Source: Micromonospora zingiberis
Lineage (GTDB): Bacteria > Actinomycetota > Actinomycetes > Mycobacteriales > Micromonosporaceae
DNA length: 64,000 nucleotides
Assembly (NCBI RefSeq): GCF_004331455.1
Contig: NZ_SJJR01000002.1
Location: 458,092-522,091, forward strand
Reading direction: 5' to 3'
Shown here: in pieces, positions 33,889 through 45,835 of the stretch
Position numbering within the stretch: the first letter of the stretch is position 1
Layout: every line of letters starts with the position of its first letter
Notes under the pieces: generated by a model
The model's database searches: none
Seen by the model: only the letters and a program-made list of their open reading frames with translations
Told to the model about the DNA's origin: nothing
Translations under genes and position numbers: made by a program

Positions 33889-34071
33889 GTGGCCCTCGAC
33901 CCGCAGTTGCTGGAAATCCTCGCCTGCCCGGACACCCACCATGCCCCGCTGGATTACGACGCGCAGGCGCAGACGCTGACCTGCACCGAGTGCGGCCGGA
34001 TCTTCGAGGTCCGCGACGACGTACCGGTGCTGCTGCTGGACGAGGCGCGCGGCCCCGCGGAGCGGTCGTGA
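33889..34071 (+). CDS. Trm112 family zinc-ribbon protein
   Basis: A 60-residue protein with Cys13 and a C-x2-C pair (TCTECG). Its LLEILACPDTHHAPL and VRDDVPVLL segments are typical of Trm112/UPF0434. In actinobacteria this gene regularly follows manB. It overlaps the SIS gene by GTGA. Possible activator of a methyltransferase or small partner of the isomerase; not established. Confidence 0.88.
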   Translation: MALDPQLLEILACPDTHHAPLDYDAQAQTLTCTECGRIFEVRDDVPVLLLDEARGPAERS

Positions 34072-35264
34072 TCGACGGAACGGCCGGAGTCAGCGGCCAC
34101 CGTCACGCCGACGAGCAGTTGCTCGACGACCCGCAGGCGCTGGCCGAGCGGGACCCGGGCGGCATGCTGCGGCACACCGCCTCGGCGGGCGCACAGGTCC
34201 GCGAGTCCGCCGCGCTGGCCGCCGAGGCGAACCTCGCCGTACTCGCCGACGACGGGCGGCCCCGGGCGGTCGTCATCGCCGGCATCGGCACCGCCGGACG
34301 TACCGGTGACGTGCTGGCCACCGTCGCCGGGCCGCGTTGCCCGGTGCCGGTCATCGCGCACCGCAGCGCGGGGGTGCCGGGCTGGGTCGGCGCGGCCGAC
34401 GTGGTCATCGCGGTCAGCGCCTCCGGCCGCAGCCCGGAGGCGCTCGGCGCGGCCGAGGCCGCCCACCGGCGGGGTGCCCGCCTGGTGGCCGTGGGCCCGG
34501 CCGATTCGCAGTTGCAGTCGGTGGCCGAACGGGCTCGCGCCCCGTTCATCCCGGTGCCCCGCCGGGCGCCGGCCCGGGCCAGCCTCTGGGGGCTGACCGT
34601 GCCGGTTCTGCTCGCCGCCCGGGCGCTCGGCCTGGTGAAGGTCAACGAGGCGGACCTCGCCGAGACGGCGGCCCGGCTGGACGCCGACGCGGACCGCTGC
34701 CGTCCCACCGCGGAGTCCTTCGTCAATCCGGCGAAATCCCTGGCGCTCGGTCTGGCCGGCTCCATTCCGATCGTGTGGGGTTCGTCGCCGCTGGCCTCGG
34801 TCGCGGCTCGCCGCTTCGGTGACACCCTGTCGGCCAATGCCCGGTACCCGGTGGTCACCGGGGCGCTCGGCGAGGCGGGCCGGGGGCGGGTCGGTCTGCT
34901 CGACGGTGTCTTCGGCGGCCTCGCTGAGGGGGAGCGGGACATCTTCGCCGATCCGGAGGAGTCGGGGGACGACGGCACCCGGTTGCGGCTGGTGCTGCTG
35001 CGTGACGGTGGCCTGAACGCCGAGGACGACGCCGACGAGCCCCTCGCGGTCGAGGAACGACGCGCCGACGCGGTGCAGACCCTCGCCGAGCGGCGGGGCG
35101 TACGGTGCGACGTGGTGACCGCCGAGGGTGGTTCGGCGTTGGAGCGGCTGGCCTCCCTGGTGGCGGTGCCGGACTTCGCGTCGATCTACCTGGCGTTGGC
35201 GCACGGACTGGATCCGATGGCCGTGCCGGCGATCACGGAGATGAAGGAGTTGGCCAACCAGTGA
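34068..35264 (+). CDS. SIS-domain phosphoglucose/phosphomannose isomerase-like protein
   Basis: A 398-residue protein with two SIS domains: IAGIGTAGRTGDVLA and VIAVSASGRSPEA in the first, IVWGSSPLASVAARRFGD in the second. The C-terminal part resembles bacterial phosphoglucose isomerase. It belongs to the bifunctional PGI/PMI group (Rv3256c-type), although in actinobacteria catalytic activity is unproven. Translational overlap with Trm112. Confidence 0.82.
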   Translation: MIDGTAGVSGHRHADEQLLDDPQALAERDPGGMLRHTASAGAQVRESAALAAEANLAVLADDGRPRAVVIAGIGTAGRTGDVLATVAGPRCPVPVIAHRSAGVPGWVGAADVVIAVSASGRSPEALGAAEAAHRRGARLVAVGPADSQLQSVAERARAPFIPVPRRAPARASLWGLTVPVLLAARALGLVKVNEADLAETAARLDADADRCRPTAESFVNPAKSLALGLAGSIPIVWGSSPLASVAARRFGDTLSANARYPVVTGALGEAGRGRVGLLDGVFGGLAEGERDIFADPEESGDDGTRLRLVLLRDGGLNAEDDADEPLAVEERRADAVQTLAERRGVRCDVVTAEGGSALERLASLVAVPDFASIYLALAHGLDPMAVPAITEMKELANQ

Positions 35265-35280
35265 CCGGCGGAGCGGCGGC

Positions 35281-36234
35281 GTGAGCGCCGAGGGCGGTAC
35301 CCGGGCGATCGTCGCCGCGTTGCTGGCCAACCTCGGCATCGCGGTGACGAAGTTCGTGGCGTACCTGCTGACGATGTCGTCGTCGATGCTGGCCGAGTCG
35401 ATCCACTCGGTCGCCGACTCGGGTAACCAGGCGCTGCTGCTGCTCGGTGGTCGGCGGGCGCGGCGGGCGGCCACCCCGCAGCACCCCTTCGGCTACGGCC
35501 GGGAGCGCTACGTCTACGCGTTCATCGTCGCGATCGTGCTGTTCAGCCTGGGTGGGCTGTTCGCGCTCTACGAGGCGTGGCACAAGTGGTCCGACCCGCA
35601 CGGGATCACCAGTTGGCAGTGGGTGCCGGTGACCGTGCTGCTGGTGGCGGTGGTGCTGGAGTCGTTCTCCTTCCGTACCGCGATCAAGGAGTCCAACCTG
35701 GTCCGGGGCCGCGAGTCCTGGACCAGGTTCATCCGCCGGTCCAAGGCGCCGGAACTGCCCGTGGTGCTGCTGGAGGACTTCGGCGCCCTGGTCGGTCTGC
35801 TCTTCGCGTTGTTCGGCGTGGGGCTGACGCTGATCACCGGCGACGGCCGGTGGGACGCGGCGGGCACCGCGATGATCGGTCTGCTGCTGGTCACGATCGC
35901 GATCGTGCTCGCCGTGGAGACCAAGAGTCTGCTGCTCGGGGAGGGCGCCGAGCCGGCGGAGATCGCGGCCATCGAGCGGGCCGTCGCCGCCGGGCCGGAG
36001 GTCGAGCGGATCATCCACATGAAGACGCTCTACCTCGGCCCGGAGGAGCTGATGGTGGCCGCGAAGATCGCGGTGTCCCGGTGCGAGACGGCCGAGGAAC
36101 TGGCGCGCGGCATCGACGCGGTGGAGGCACGGATCCGTGCCGCGCTGCCGGTCGCCCGGGTGATCTATCTCGAACCCGACATCTACCATGCTGAGGCCGG
36201 GCCGGTGGAGGCGTCCGGTCGATCGGGGAGCTGA
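35281..36234 (+). CDS. cation diffusion facilitator transporter (ZnT9/SLC30A9-like)
   Basis: A 317-residue inner-membrane CDF protein with five or six spans and a C-terminal regulatory domain. TM2 has HSVAD metal ligands (SIHSVADSGNQ) and the HPFGYGRERYVYAF loop is classic. TM5 lacks the usual HxxxD and reads VLLEDFGALVG, the pattern of the ZnT9-like branch. Expected role is divalent metal export coupled to protons; metal unknown. It sits between two mannose enzymes, one of which (manA) is zinc dependent. Confidence 0.88.
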   Translation: MSAEGGTRAIVAALLANLGIAVTKFVAYLLTMSSSMLAESIHSVADSGNQALLLLGGRRARRAATPQHPFGYGRERYVYAFIVAIVLFSLGGLFALYEAWHKWSDPHGITSWQWVPVTVLLVAVVLESFSFRTAIKESNLVRGRESWTRFIRRSKAPELPVVLLEDFGALVGLLFALFGVGLTLITGDGRWDAAGTAMIGLLLVTIAIVLAVETKSLLLGEGAEPAEIAAIERAVAAGPEVERIIHMKTLYLGPEELMVAAKIAVSRCETAEELARGIDAVEARIRAALPVARVIYLEPDIYHAEAGPVEASGRSGS

Positions 36235-36237
36235 CCG

Positions 36238-37401
36238 GTGGAACTGCTGTACGGACCGATCAAGGACTACGCGTGGGGGTCCCGCTCGGCCATCGCCGAG
36301 TTGCAGGGCCGCCCGGTGCCGAGCGATGGGCCGGAGGCTGAGCTGTGGTTGGGGGCGCATCCGGGCGCGCCGGCCATCGTCGAACGGGACGGTGACCGGG
36401 TCGCCCTGACCGATGTGCTCGCCGCCGACCCCGGCGACTGGCTCGGTCAGCGGGTGGTCGACCGATTCGGGGCGCGGCTGCCGTTCCTGCTCAAGGTGCT
36501 GGCTGCGGCGGCCCCGCTGAGCCTGCAGGCCCATCCGGACGCGGAGCAGGCCCGGGCGGGTTTCGCCACCGACGGTGCCCGCAGCGATGGACACCGCAAC
36601 TACGTCGACCCGTTCCACAAGCCGGAGCTGCTGGTGGCGCTCGGGCCGATGGAGGCGCTGTGCGGGTTCCGCGATCCGGCAGTCTCGGCCGAGGTGTTGG
36701 CCGGGCTCGGCGTACCGGAGTTGCGGCCGGTGCTCGACGCGCTCGCCGCCGGTCCGACCGGGCTGGCCGAGGCGGTACGCCTGCTGCTGGTCTGGCCGGC
36801 GGCGGAGCGCGCCGGGCTGGTGGCGGCGGTGCGGGCGGCGGCGGTGGCCGGGCCGGACGCGGAGTTGGTCGCGCTGCTGGCGCAGGCGTATCCGGCCGAT
36901 CCGGGGGTGGTGGTGGCGTTGCTGCTCAACCGGGTACGGCTGGCTGCCGGCGAGGCCATCTGGATGCCGGCCGGGAATCTGCACGCCTACCTGCGGGGCA
37001 CCGGTGTGGAGGTGATGGCGGCCAGTGACAACGTGTTGCGGGGCGGATTGACGCAGAAGCACGTGGACGTGGCCGAACTGCTCCGGGTGCTCCGTTTCGA
37101 GGTGCTCGACCAGCCGGTGGTGTCGCCCCGGGCGGTCGCGGACGGGGTGGTGACCTGGCCGGTCCCGGTGCCGGATTTCGCGTTGCACCGGGTGACGGTG
37201 GACGGGGCGCGGCCCGAGGTGACCCTGGCGGTGCCGGGGCCGTGGGTGGTGTTGTGCACGTCCGGGCGGGTCGACGTCGCCGACCTCGTGACGCCGGTGA
37301 CGCTCGGGCCCGGCCAGGCGGCGGTCGGGGCGGCCGCCGGGAAGTCACTCACGGTCAGCGGCCTGGGTGAGGTGTACGTCGCCTCGCCGGGACTGCTCTG
37401 A
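36238..37401 (+). CDS. manA: mannose-6-phosphate isomerase, class I
   Basis: A 387-residue type I PMI. Zinc-site motifs are LQAHPD, DPFHKPELLVAL and GEAIWMPAGNLHAYLRG. The start GTG is four bases after the CDF stop. It interconverts fructose-6-P and mannose-6-P, feeding manB and mannosylated envelope glycolipids. Full length. Confidence 0.94.
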   Translation: MELLYGPIKDYAWGSRSAIAELQGRPVPSDGPEAELWLGAHPGAPAIVERDGDRVALTDVLAADPGDWLGQRVVDRFGARLPFLLKVLAAAAPLSLQAHPDAEQARAGFATDGARSDGHRNYVDPFHKPELLVALGPMEALCGFRDPAVSAEVLAGLGVPELRPVLDALAAGPTGLAEAVRLLLVWPAAERAGLVAAVRAAAVAGPDAELVALLAQAYPADPGVVVALLLNRVRLAAGEAIWMPAGNLHAYLRGTGVEVMAASDNVLRGGLTQKHVDVAELLRVLRFEVLDQPVVSPRAVADGVVTWPVPVPDFALHRVTVDGARPEVTLAVPGPWVVLCTSGRVDVADLVTPVTLGPGQAAVGAAAGKSLTVSGLGEVYVASPGLL

Positions 37402-37705
37402 CTCGCTCGCCGTACTGCGCTGACTCGCACGACGGGCCTGTCCGCCGACTGGCAAGTCCGACTTTTCCGGAATAGCTTGACTCGACCTCTGCTCAGTGTG
37501 ACTCTATGAGTGCGCAGCGTTATCGCGACGAAGGTCCGAGAACGCGCGGGGGAACCAAACCGGGGGGATGCGCGGGGCGGACGGTAATGGGTGGCAACAC
37601 CTGTGACCGGCCGCCCCGTGCGCTGTCCGCAACCACTCCAACCGTGATCGGGCGGCGCGCGTAAGGTGGGAGGTTGCGCAGCACCATCGTCCGACAGGAG
37701 CATTC
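37402..37705 (+). promoter_or_regulatory. ahcY upstream region with structured G-rich leader
   Basis: No gene is seen in this 304-base gap. A stable hairpin spans 37570-37623: GGGGCGGACGGT pairs with ACCGGCCGCCCC around an inner GGGTG-GCAA-CACCT hairpin with a GNRA-type loop. A 12-codon frame (ATG 37568, after a run of six G) lies inside it. A -10-like TAAGGT at 37662-37667 could start a short ahcY transcript; an upstream TTGACT at 37479 could start a longer leader. I do not see the SAH-riboswitch consensus. Confidence 0.45.
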
Positions 37706-39205
<1,500 letters not shown>

Positions 39206-39213
39206 CCGACCGG

Positions 39214-39257
39214 CGAACCGGGCCGGCCCTGCGAGGGTCGGCCCGGTTCGGCTTTTT
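39214..39257 (+). terminator. rho-independent terminator of ahcY
   Basis: A 16-bp stem (39214-39229 with 39235-39250, one G-T pair, core GAACCGGGCCGGCCC) and a 5-base loop, followed by GCTTTTT. One of the few in the window with a clear T run. Confidence 0.9.
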
Positions 39258-39310
39258 CGCCCAGGCCAGCGGTGCGTCCCGCCGGGCGTCGTCGCGGGGC
39301 GGCCCGCAGG

Positions 39311-39469
39311 TCAGTGCGGGCGATCACGGCGGCGGGTGGGGCGGACCCAGGTCCAGACGCACCAGACCAACCAGCCCACCGACACCAGCGCCGCCAGGGT
39401 ACGCAGCCGCAGCGCGCTGAGCAGCAGCACCACCGCGAGTACCGCCAGCCACGGCCCGAAACCTCTCAC
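39311..39469 (-). CDS. small membrane protein
   Basis: A 52-residue protein starting at GTG 39469, which overlaps the RDD gene stop as GTGA and has GGAGG five bases upstream. It is nearly all hydrophobic (PWLAVLAVVLLLSALRLR, AALVSVGWLVWCVWTWV) with an Arg-rich tail. Two short spans are likely. Unknown function; last gene of the RDD transcript. Confidence 0.6.
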   Translation of the reverse strand: MRGFGPWLAVLAVVLLLSALRLRTLAALVSVGWLVWCVWTWVRPTRRRDRPH

Positions 39470-40518
39470 CACTGCCTCCCCGGTGTCCGTTCGACGCCGG
39501 CAGGTGGCGTCGCGTGCGTGTCAGTCTGCGCCGGCTCCGCCGGCCGTACCCGGGCGGCCGGCACCGGCGGCCGTACGCCGGTCAACTCGCCCGGCCCGGG
39601 CGGCGGTGGCGCGGCCGGGGCTGGCCCGACGGTCACCGGTTCGGCCGGCCGTTCGGCCGTGGCCGGGCCGAGTTGCGGCCACAGCGCCGTAGCCAGCCCG
39701 CGTTCACCGGCGAGCCGCTGACGGGCCCGTCGGTGCCGCTCGCCGAGGACGGCGGCCAGGTAGGCCGCCTCCGACAGCCCGGGTGGTGGGGCTGGGGTGA
39801 TCGCCGCGCCGACCTCCCGCCACAGCCGCCGGGCCAGGTCGCTGCGTGCCGGCTCGGCGAACCGGTGGTACCGGGTCAGGTACTGCCGGGTGGCCAGCGC
39901 CAGGCCCGGCTCCAACCGGCTCAGATCCAGCGTGTACGCCCAGCCACTCAGCGCCGGTGCCGGGGCCGGCACCGGGCGCCACCTCGTCGCGGTGCGGGTA
40001 TGGACGACCAGCGTGCCCGCCACCAGGTCACCGAGCCGGCGACCCCGGGCGTCGGTCAACATCACGGTGGTGCCGGCCACCCAGGACAACAGCGGCAGCA
40101 CCAGGCCCGGCCACTCTACGGCGACCCCGACCAGCGCCCGGGTCAGCGACTGACGCAGACCGACCGGGGCCCCGTCGAGGCTCACCACCCGCAACCCGAC
40201 CGCCGCCTTCCCCGGCGTGCGCCCCTGGTTGAACCGTTCGCCGCACACGGGGTAGCCGACCAGCAGCAGGACGACCCCGAGGGTGAGCAACGCCCGCTCC
40301 GTCGCCGCGTCGATGACGCCGTACGGCAGGCTGGCCAGGGTCAGCCCGACGCTCAGCGCGAGCAGCAGGCCGAGCACCAGCTGAATCAGTACGTCGACCA
40401 GCAACGCGAGCACCCGGGAGCCGAGCCGGGCGACCCGTACGTCCAACTCCACGGCCTCACCGCTGACCAGACCGGCGTCGCCCCAGGCCGGGGCGGTCCA
40501 CCGTGCTGCTGTGCTCAC
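39466..40518 (-). CDS. RDD family membrane protein
   Basis: About 350 residues from GTG 40518. Residues 20-160 form an RDD domain (Arg/Asp motifs ARLGSRVLALLVDVLIQLVL, NQGRTPGKAAVGLRVV, GRRLGDLVAGTLVV) with about four spans. The C-terminal half is cytoplasmic and Pro/Ala-rich. RDD proteins are often paired with SpoIIM-type proteins, as here in divergent orientation. Role in transport or membrane remodelling is unproven. Exact start is uncertain. Confidence 0.8.
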   Translation of the reverse strand: MSTAARWTAPAWGDAGLVSGEAVELDVRVARLGSRVLALLVDVLIQLVLGLLLALSVGLTLASLPYGVIDAATERALLTLGVVLLLVGYPVCGERFNQGRTPGKAAVGLRVVSLDGAPVGLRQSLTRALVGVAVEWPGLVLPLLSWVAGTTVMLTDARGRRLGDLVAGTLVVHTRTATRWRPVPAPAPALSGWAYTLDLSRLEPGLALATRQYLTRYHRFAEPARSDLARRLWREVGAAITPAPPPGLSEAAYLAAVLGERHRRARQRLAGERGLATALWPQLGPATAERPAEPVTVGPAPAAPPPPGPGELTGVRPPVPAARVRPAEPAQTDTHATPPAGVERTPGRQW

Positions 40519-40562
40519 CCGGACAGTGAACACTATGATCGCGCGGACGGGGGTGGCTGGCG

Positions 40563-41516
40563 GTGGATCTCGACGCGTACGTCGCGGAGTACGGCGGGGA
40601 GTGGCGGCGGCTGAGTCAGCTCTGCGACCGGCGACACCTCGACGCCGCCGAGGTCGACGAGCTGGTCGCGCTCTACCAACGGGCCACCACCCACCTGTCG
40701 GTGCTGCGCAGCCGCTCACCCGATCCGGCGCTGCTGGGCGAACTCTCCCAGGTGGTGCTCCGGGCCCGGGCCCGGCTCACCAGCCGACCACGGCCGTCGT
40801 GGGCGACGGTGCGCACGTTTCTGCTGGTCGGCTTCCCCGGGGCGGTCTGGCGGGCGGCGCCGTGGTGGTGCGCGGTGGCGAGCGCCTTCACCCTGCTCAC
40901 CTTCACGCTGATGGGGTTCGTCGCGGACAACCCGGAGACCGCTGCGGCCTTCATCGGCGACGAGGAGGCCGCGCATCTCGTCGAGTCCGGATTCGCCGGT
41001 TACTACACGGAGTTCTCCGCGCCGACGTTCGCCTTCCACCTCTGGACACACAACGCCTGGCTGGCGGCCAAGTGCCTGGCGGCGGGGGTGCTCATCGTCC
41101 CGGTCGGCTACCTGCTCTGGCAGAACGTGGTGAACATCGGAGTGGTCGGCGGGGTGATGGTCTCCTACGGCCGCGCGGACGTCTTCTTCGGCCTGATCAC
41201 CCCGCACGGGTTGCTTGAGTTGACCGGGGTGTTCGTGGCCGCCGGAGTGGGGCTGCGGATCGGCTGGGCGTGGATCGCGCCGCCGGAGCAGCTGACCCGA
41301 GGACAGGCGGTGGCCCGGGCGGGACGCGACGGCATCCTGGTCGCCCTCGGCCTGGTCGCGATCTTCGCGGTCGCGGCGCTGATCGAGGCGTTCGTCACGC
41401 CCGCGCCCCTGCCGGCGGCGGTGCGCATCGCCGTCGGCGCCACCGCGTGGCTGGCCTTCCTGGCCTACGTCGTGCTGTGGGGCTCCCGGGCCAGGGTCAC
41501 CGCCGCCGACCAGTGA
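40563..41516 (+). CDS. stage II sporulation protein M family (SpoIIM)
   Basis: A 317-residue membrane protein with a helical cytoplasmic head (DLDAYVAEYGGEWRRLSQL), then five or six spans including the conserved HNAWLAAKCLAAGVLIVPVG and ITPHGLLELTGVFVAAGVGL. This matches the SpoIIM/DUF95 family, which has non-sporulation members linked to RDD and MoxR/DUF58 genes. Divergent from the RDD gene across 44 bases and convergent with the DUF58 operon. Confidence 0.88.
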   Translation: MDLDAYVAEYGGEWRRLSQLCDRRHLDAAEVDELVALYQRATTHLSVLRSRSPDPALLGELSQVVLRARARLTSRPRPSWATVRTFLLVGFPGAVWRAAPWWCAVASAFTLLTFTLMGFVADNPETAAAFIGDEEAAHLVESGFAGYYTEFSAPTFAFHLWTHNAWLAAKCLAAGVLIVPVGYLLWQNVVNIGVVGGVMVSYGRADVFFGLITPHGLLELTGVFVAAGVGLRIGWAWIAPPEQLTRGQAVARAGRDGILVALGLVAIFAVAALIEAFVTPAPLPAAVRIAVGATAWLAFLAYVVLWGSRARVTAADQ

Positions 41517-41569
41517 CTCGCCGCCAGCGCGTCGGGAGCCGTTGGCACCTCGATCTCGGGCGGCCTGGG

Positions 41570-42876
41570 TCAGAGCCGGCCGGTGGCCTTGAGGTGGAGG
41601 TAGGCATCGGCCAGGGCGGGAGCCAGTCGGGGCGCGGGAACGTCGACGACGGCCACGCCGTGGCGGGCCAGGATCGCCGCCAGGCGGTCACGTTCGGCCA
41701 ACGTACGCCAGGCAGCGGCGGCGCCGTAGGCGTCTCCCGGGTGGCGGGGCGGCGCGCTGGTGAGCGCGGCCAGCACCGGATCCTGGGACGTCGCCACCAG
41801 CACCCGGTGCCGGGCGGTGAGCCGGGGCAGCACGGGCAGCAGTCCCGCGCCGAGCGCACCGGGTTCCAGCGCGGTGAGCAACACCACCAGGCTGCGCGGG
41901 CGGTGGCGGCGCAGCAACTCGCCCGCGATCAGGTGGAAGTCGGTCTCCACCAGCGCGGGTTGCAGCGGGGCGAGGGCAAAGGCCAGCCGTGGCCACTGGG
42001 CCGGGCGTTCGGCCCCGATGACCGACGCACGCGGCGCGGCATCGGCGGCGAGTACGTCCACCCGGTCACCGGCCCGCGCCGCCAGGGCGGTGAGCAGCAG
42101 CGCCGCGTCGATCGAGGTGTCCAGGCGCGGCTCGTCACCGAGTCGTACGGCCGACGTACGTCCGGTGTCCAGCACGCAGACCAGCCGCCGGTCCCGTTCC
42201 GGTCGCCAGGTGCGCACCAGCACCTCGGCCCGGCGGGCGCTGGCCCGCCAGTCGATGGAACGCACGTCGTCACCGGGCACGTAGTCGTGCAGGGTGTCGA
42301 ACTCGGTGCCCGCGCCGCGCCCCTGGCCGACCTGCGTTCCGTCGAGCACCCGCAGCCTCGACAGCTTCTCCGGCAGGTGCCGACGCGAGTCGAAGCGGGG
42401 CAGTACGCGCAGCGTCCACGGCGGGGTGGGCGGCTGGCCGGTGCGCTGCCGGAACGCCAGCCCGAGCGGCCCGAGTGAGCGGACCGTCAGCGCCACCGCC
42501 GGCCGGTCGCCCCGGCGGGTCGGGGTGAGCCGGCTGGGCAGGGCCACGCTGTCACCGGGGGCCACCTGCACGACGCGGCCGGGTGGCACGTCCGGTCGGG
42601 CCCCGGCCGACGGCACCCACGCGTCGCGGAGTTGGGCGCGCAGCGTACGGCCGGCGGCGTTGTGCAGGTGCAGCGTGACCGTGGCGGTCTCGCCGAGCCG
42701 CACGGACCGTTCGCCGTCGCGTTCGACGGTGAGTGCCCGCAGTGGTGCGGCCAACCCGAAATCCAGGGCACACAGCAGCAGGACCGCGCCGGTCATCACC
42801 GCCACCGCGACGAACGGTGCGGGCCAGGCGGGCAGGGTCAGCGCACCGGCCGCGAGCAGCGCCGCCGCCCGCCAGG

Positions 42877-42880
<4 letters not shown>
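41570..42880 (-). CDS. DUF58 domain protein
   Basis: A 436-residue protein starting at ATG 42880, overlapping the MoxR stop (ATGA). Two N-terminal spans are followed by a beta-rich part and the DUF58 signature DYVPGDDVRSIDWRASAR, then a von Willebrand-like fold. DUF58 and MoxR ATPases are a fixed pair, thought to assemble or activate other proteins. Last gene of a five-gene operon. Confidence 0.88.
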
Positions 42881-43859
<979 letters not shown>

Positions 43860-43863
<4 letters not shown>

Positions 43864-45221
43864 CGGGTGTCTCCTTCGGTTCGGGGCAGCGGCGGCCGGG
43901 TGCCGGACGGGTGCGGGTCGCGCGCCGCACGGTCCAGGTCACTGGCCAGTTCCAGCAGTTCGTGGTCGGTGCCGGGGGCATCGCCGGCGAGCAACTCGCG
44001 AACCGTGTCCGGGTGTTCGCCGGTGTCGGCGGCCACGACGGCGGCGACGTCGGCGGATGGGGCGTCGGCCGGCAGGTGCAGTCGGTTTCCCAGCCGGGCC
44101 TTCGCGGCGGCCCGGAGCACCTCGGCGGTGCTCCGGTGTGCCTTGGCCTGTTGGTAGAGCCGGGCGCGGCCGAGCACCGTCTCCGCGGCCGAAACGGTCA
44201 CCGGCAGCGGTTCCGGGGTGGGCGGACCGAAACGCCGGGCCCGTGCCGCGGCGATCAGCAGCGCCGCCAGGGCGAGCTGCGCCAGCAGCGCCCAGAACCA
44301 GGGCGGAAAGGCCGACCAGAGCGGGTTGGCGTGTTGCTCCCGGCCCGGTCCGCCGGAGCCGGACGCGTTGCCGTCCGGCTGGTCGTGGGGGGTCGGGGCG
44401 GCGCCGTCGCCGGTGCCGAGGTCGTCCTGGTCGTCACCGGGTTCGCCATAGGTGTCGTCGTCCGGCTCGGGCGGCGGCGGGGCGGGGACGGCGCTGGGCG
44501 TGGGCGGTGCCGGTGCCGGCCCGTCGAGGTCGAGCCAGAGCACCCGTCCGGTGGTGGCGAGCAGACCGGTGGCGAAGCGTTGGTTGTCCCACTCGCCGAT
44601 CCGGCCGTTGCGGAACGGGTCGCTGGCGCCCACCACGACGCTTTCGGTCGGGCCGGGCACCCGGGCCAGCCCGGCGGAGTAGCAGAGGTCCGCAGAGCCG
44701 GGTGTGCCGGTGGGGGCGTACCGCTGCCGGGTGACGGCGGCTGTCGCGCCGGTGACCTCGGTCAGCGCGCAGGGGCCGGTGCGGTGCGGGTCGACGGCCT
44801 GGGCCGCCCACCGCCGGCCCGCCGGGCGCAGCGGTATTCCGGCGGCAGCCAGCACCCGCCGGGGCGGATCGACCAGCACCAGCCGGGTGTGACCGGGCAG
44901 CAGGCCCAGGTAGTCGACGGTCTGCGGGTGCAGCAACTCCGGCGCCGGGACGAACAGGGTGGCCGGGCCGGACCGGGTGGCCCGCAGCGCCGCAAGGGTG
45001 TCGGTCTCCCGTCGTACCTCGACGCCCCGCCCGGCCAGGCTCGCGGCCAGCCGACGGCCGCCGTCGTCGCCGGTCGCCAGCGGGGACAGGAAGCCGGCAT
45101 CGGTCTGGTCCGGCTGGTCGATCGTGCGGGTCACCAGCGTGGTGACGATCATCAGGGCGCTCACCAGCACCGGAATCATGATCCGGTGGCGGCGCCGCTG
45201 CCGTACGCCCGATCCGCTCAC
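43860..45221 (-). CDS. DUF4350 domain membrane protein
   Basis: A 453-residue protein from GTG 45221 (GTGA overlap). One N-terminal span ([16 protein letters not shown]), an extracytoplasmic GATase-like DUF4350 domain ([30 protein letters not shown]), an acidic Pro-rich stretch, a second span ([20 protein letters not shown]) and a helical cytoplasmic tail. It belongs to the actinobacterial MoxR operon. Function unknown. Confidence 0.85.
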
Positions 45222-45835
45222 CGCGCCAGCTCCCCAGCCCCGTCCGGTGCGCCGCGGCCGTCCGGGGTGGTCTCGGGTAGCTCGGTGAGCAGGCGTCGCA
45301 GCCCGACGGCGTGCTCGCGCATCCGGTGGTCGTGGTCGGCTGTGGCGGGCCGCTGGGCGTACCACACCTGCGCGAAGATGGTCGCGGCGCCGGTGAGGGG
45401 TGGTCCGGCCGGTGGGCGACTGGCGGTGGCCGCCGTGACGATCTCGGTGACCGTCATGCCGGGCCGGACCCGCACCACGTCGCGGTCGGCCAGGTCGCGG
45501 ACCATGCCGCGCAGCCGCTCCCGGACCGCCTCGTCGTAGCGCCCCTCGGCGGCCAACCGGTCGGCCAGCGCGGCGCTCGGTGCGGGCGATTCGGTCGGTT
45601 GCGGGGGCGGGGCGCCGGACGGGTCGGCGGTGCCGGCGGTGGCCGGGCGGGGCGACCGGGCGGGGCGTCGGCGCCGCCGAGGCCGGGGTATCCGGCGGGG
45701 CACCCAGGCGGGATAGGTGTACCAGGCGGCGGCGACCAGTGCCGTGAACAGCACCAGCAGCAGCGCGACCAGGGGGAGCGGGAGATGGTCGCCGAGCGCG
45801 GCGGTGGCCTCGGTCCACCATCGACTGAAGCTCAT
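45218..45835 (-). CDS. DUF4129 domain protein
   Basis: A 205-residue protein with one span (LPLVALLLVLFTALVAAAWY), an Arg/Pro-rich stretch and a helical C-terminal DUF4129 domain (YDEAVRERLRGMVRDLADRDVV, TVTEIVTAA). Start ATG 45835 overlaps the stop of the preceding gene. DUF4129 is found as the C-terminal domain of many transglutaminase-like proteins; here it stands alone. Confidence 0.85.
   Translation of the reverse strand: MSFSRWWTEATAALGDHLPLPLVALLLVLFTALVAAAWYTYPAWVPRRIPRPRRRRRPARSPRPATAGTADPSGAPPPQPTESPAPSAALADRLAAEGRYDEAVRERLRGMVRDLADRDVVRVRPGMTVTEIVTAATASRPPAGPPLTGAATIFAQVWYAQRPATADHDHRMREHAVGLRRLLTELPETTPDGRGAPDGAGELAR

Noticed and set aside
37568..37606. 12-codon leader peptide before ahcY
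   Set aside because: The start codon abuts a G run without proper spacing, and the peptide has no attenuator-type codon run.
37402..37705. SAH riboswitch upstream of ahcY
   Set aside because: The conserved SAH-riboswitch core was not found by eye; only a generic hairpin is supported.
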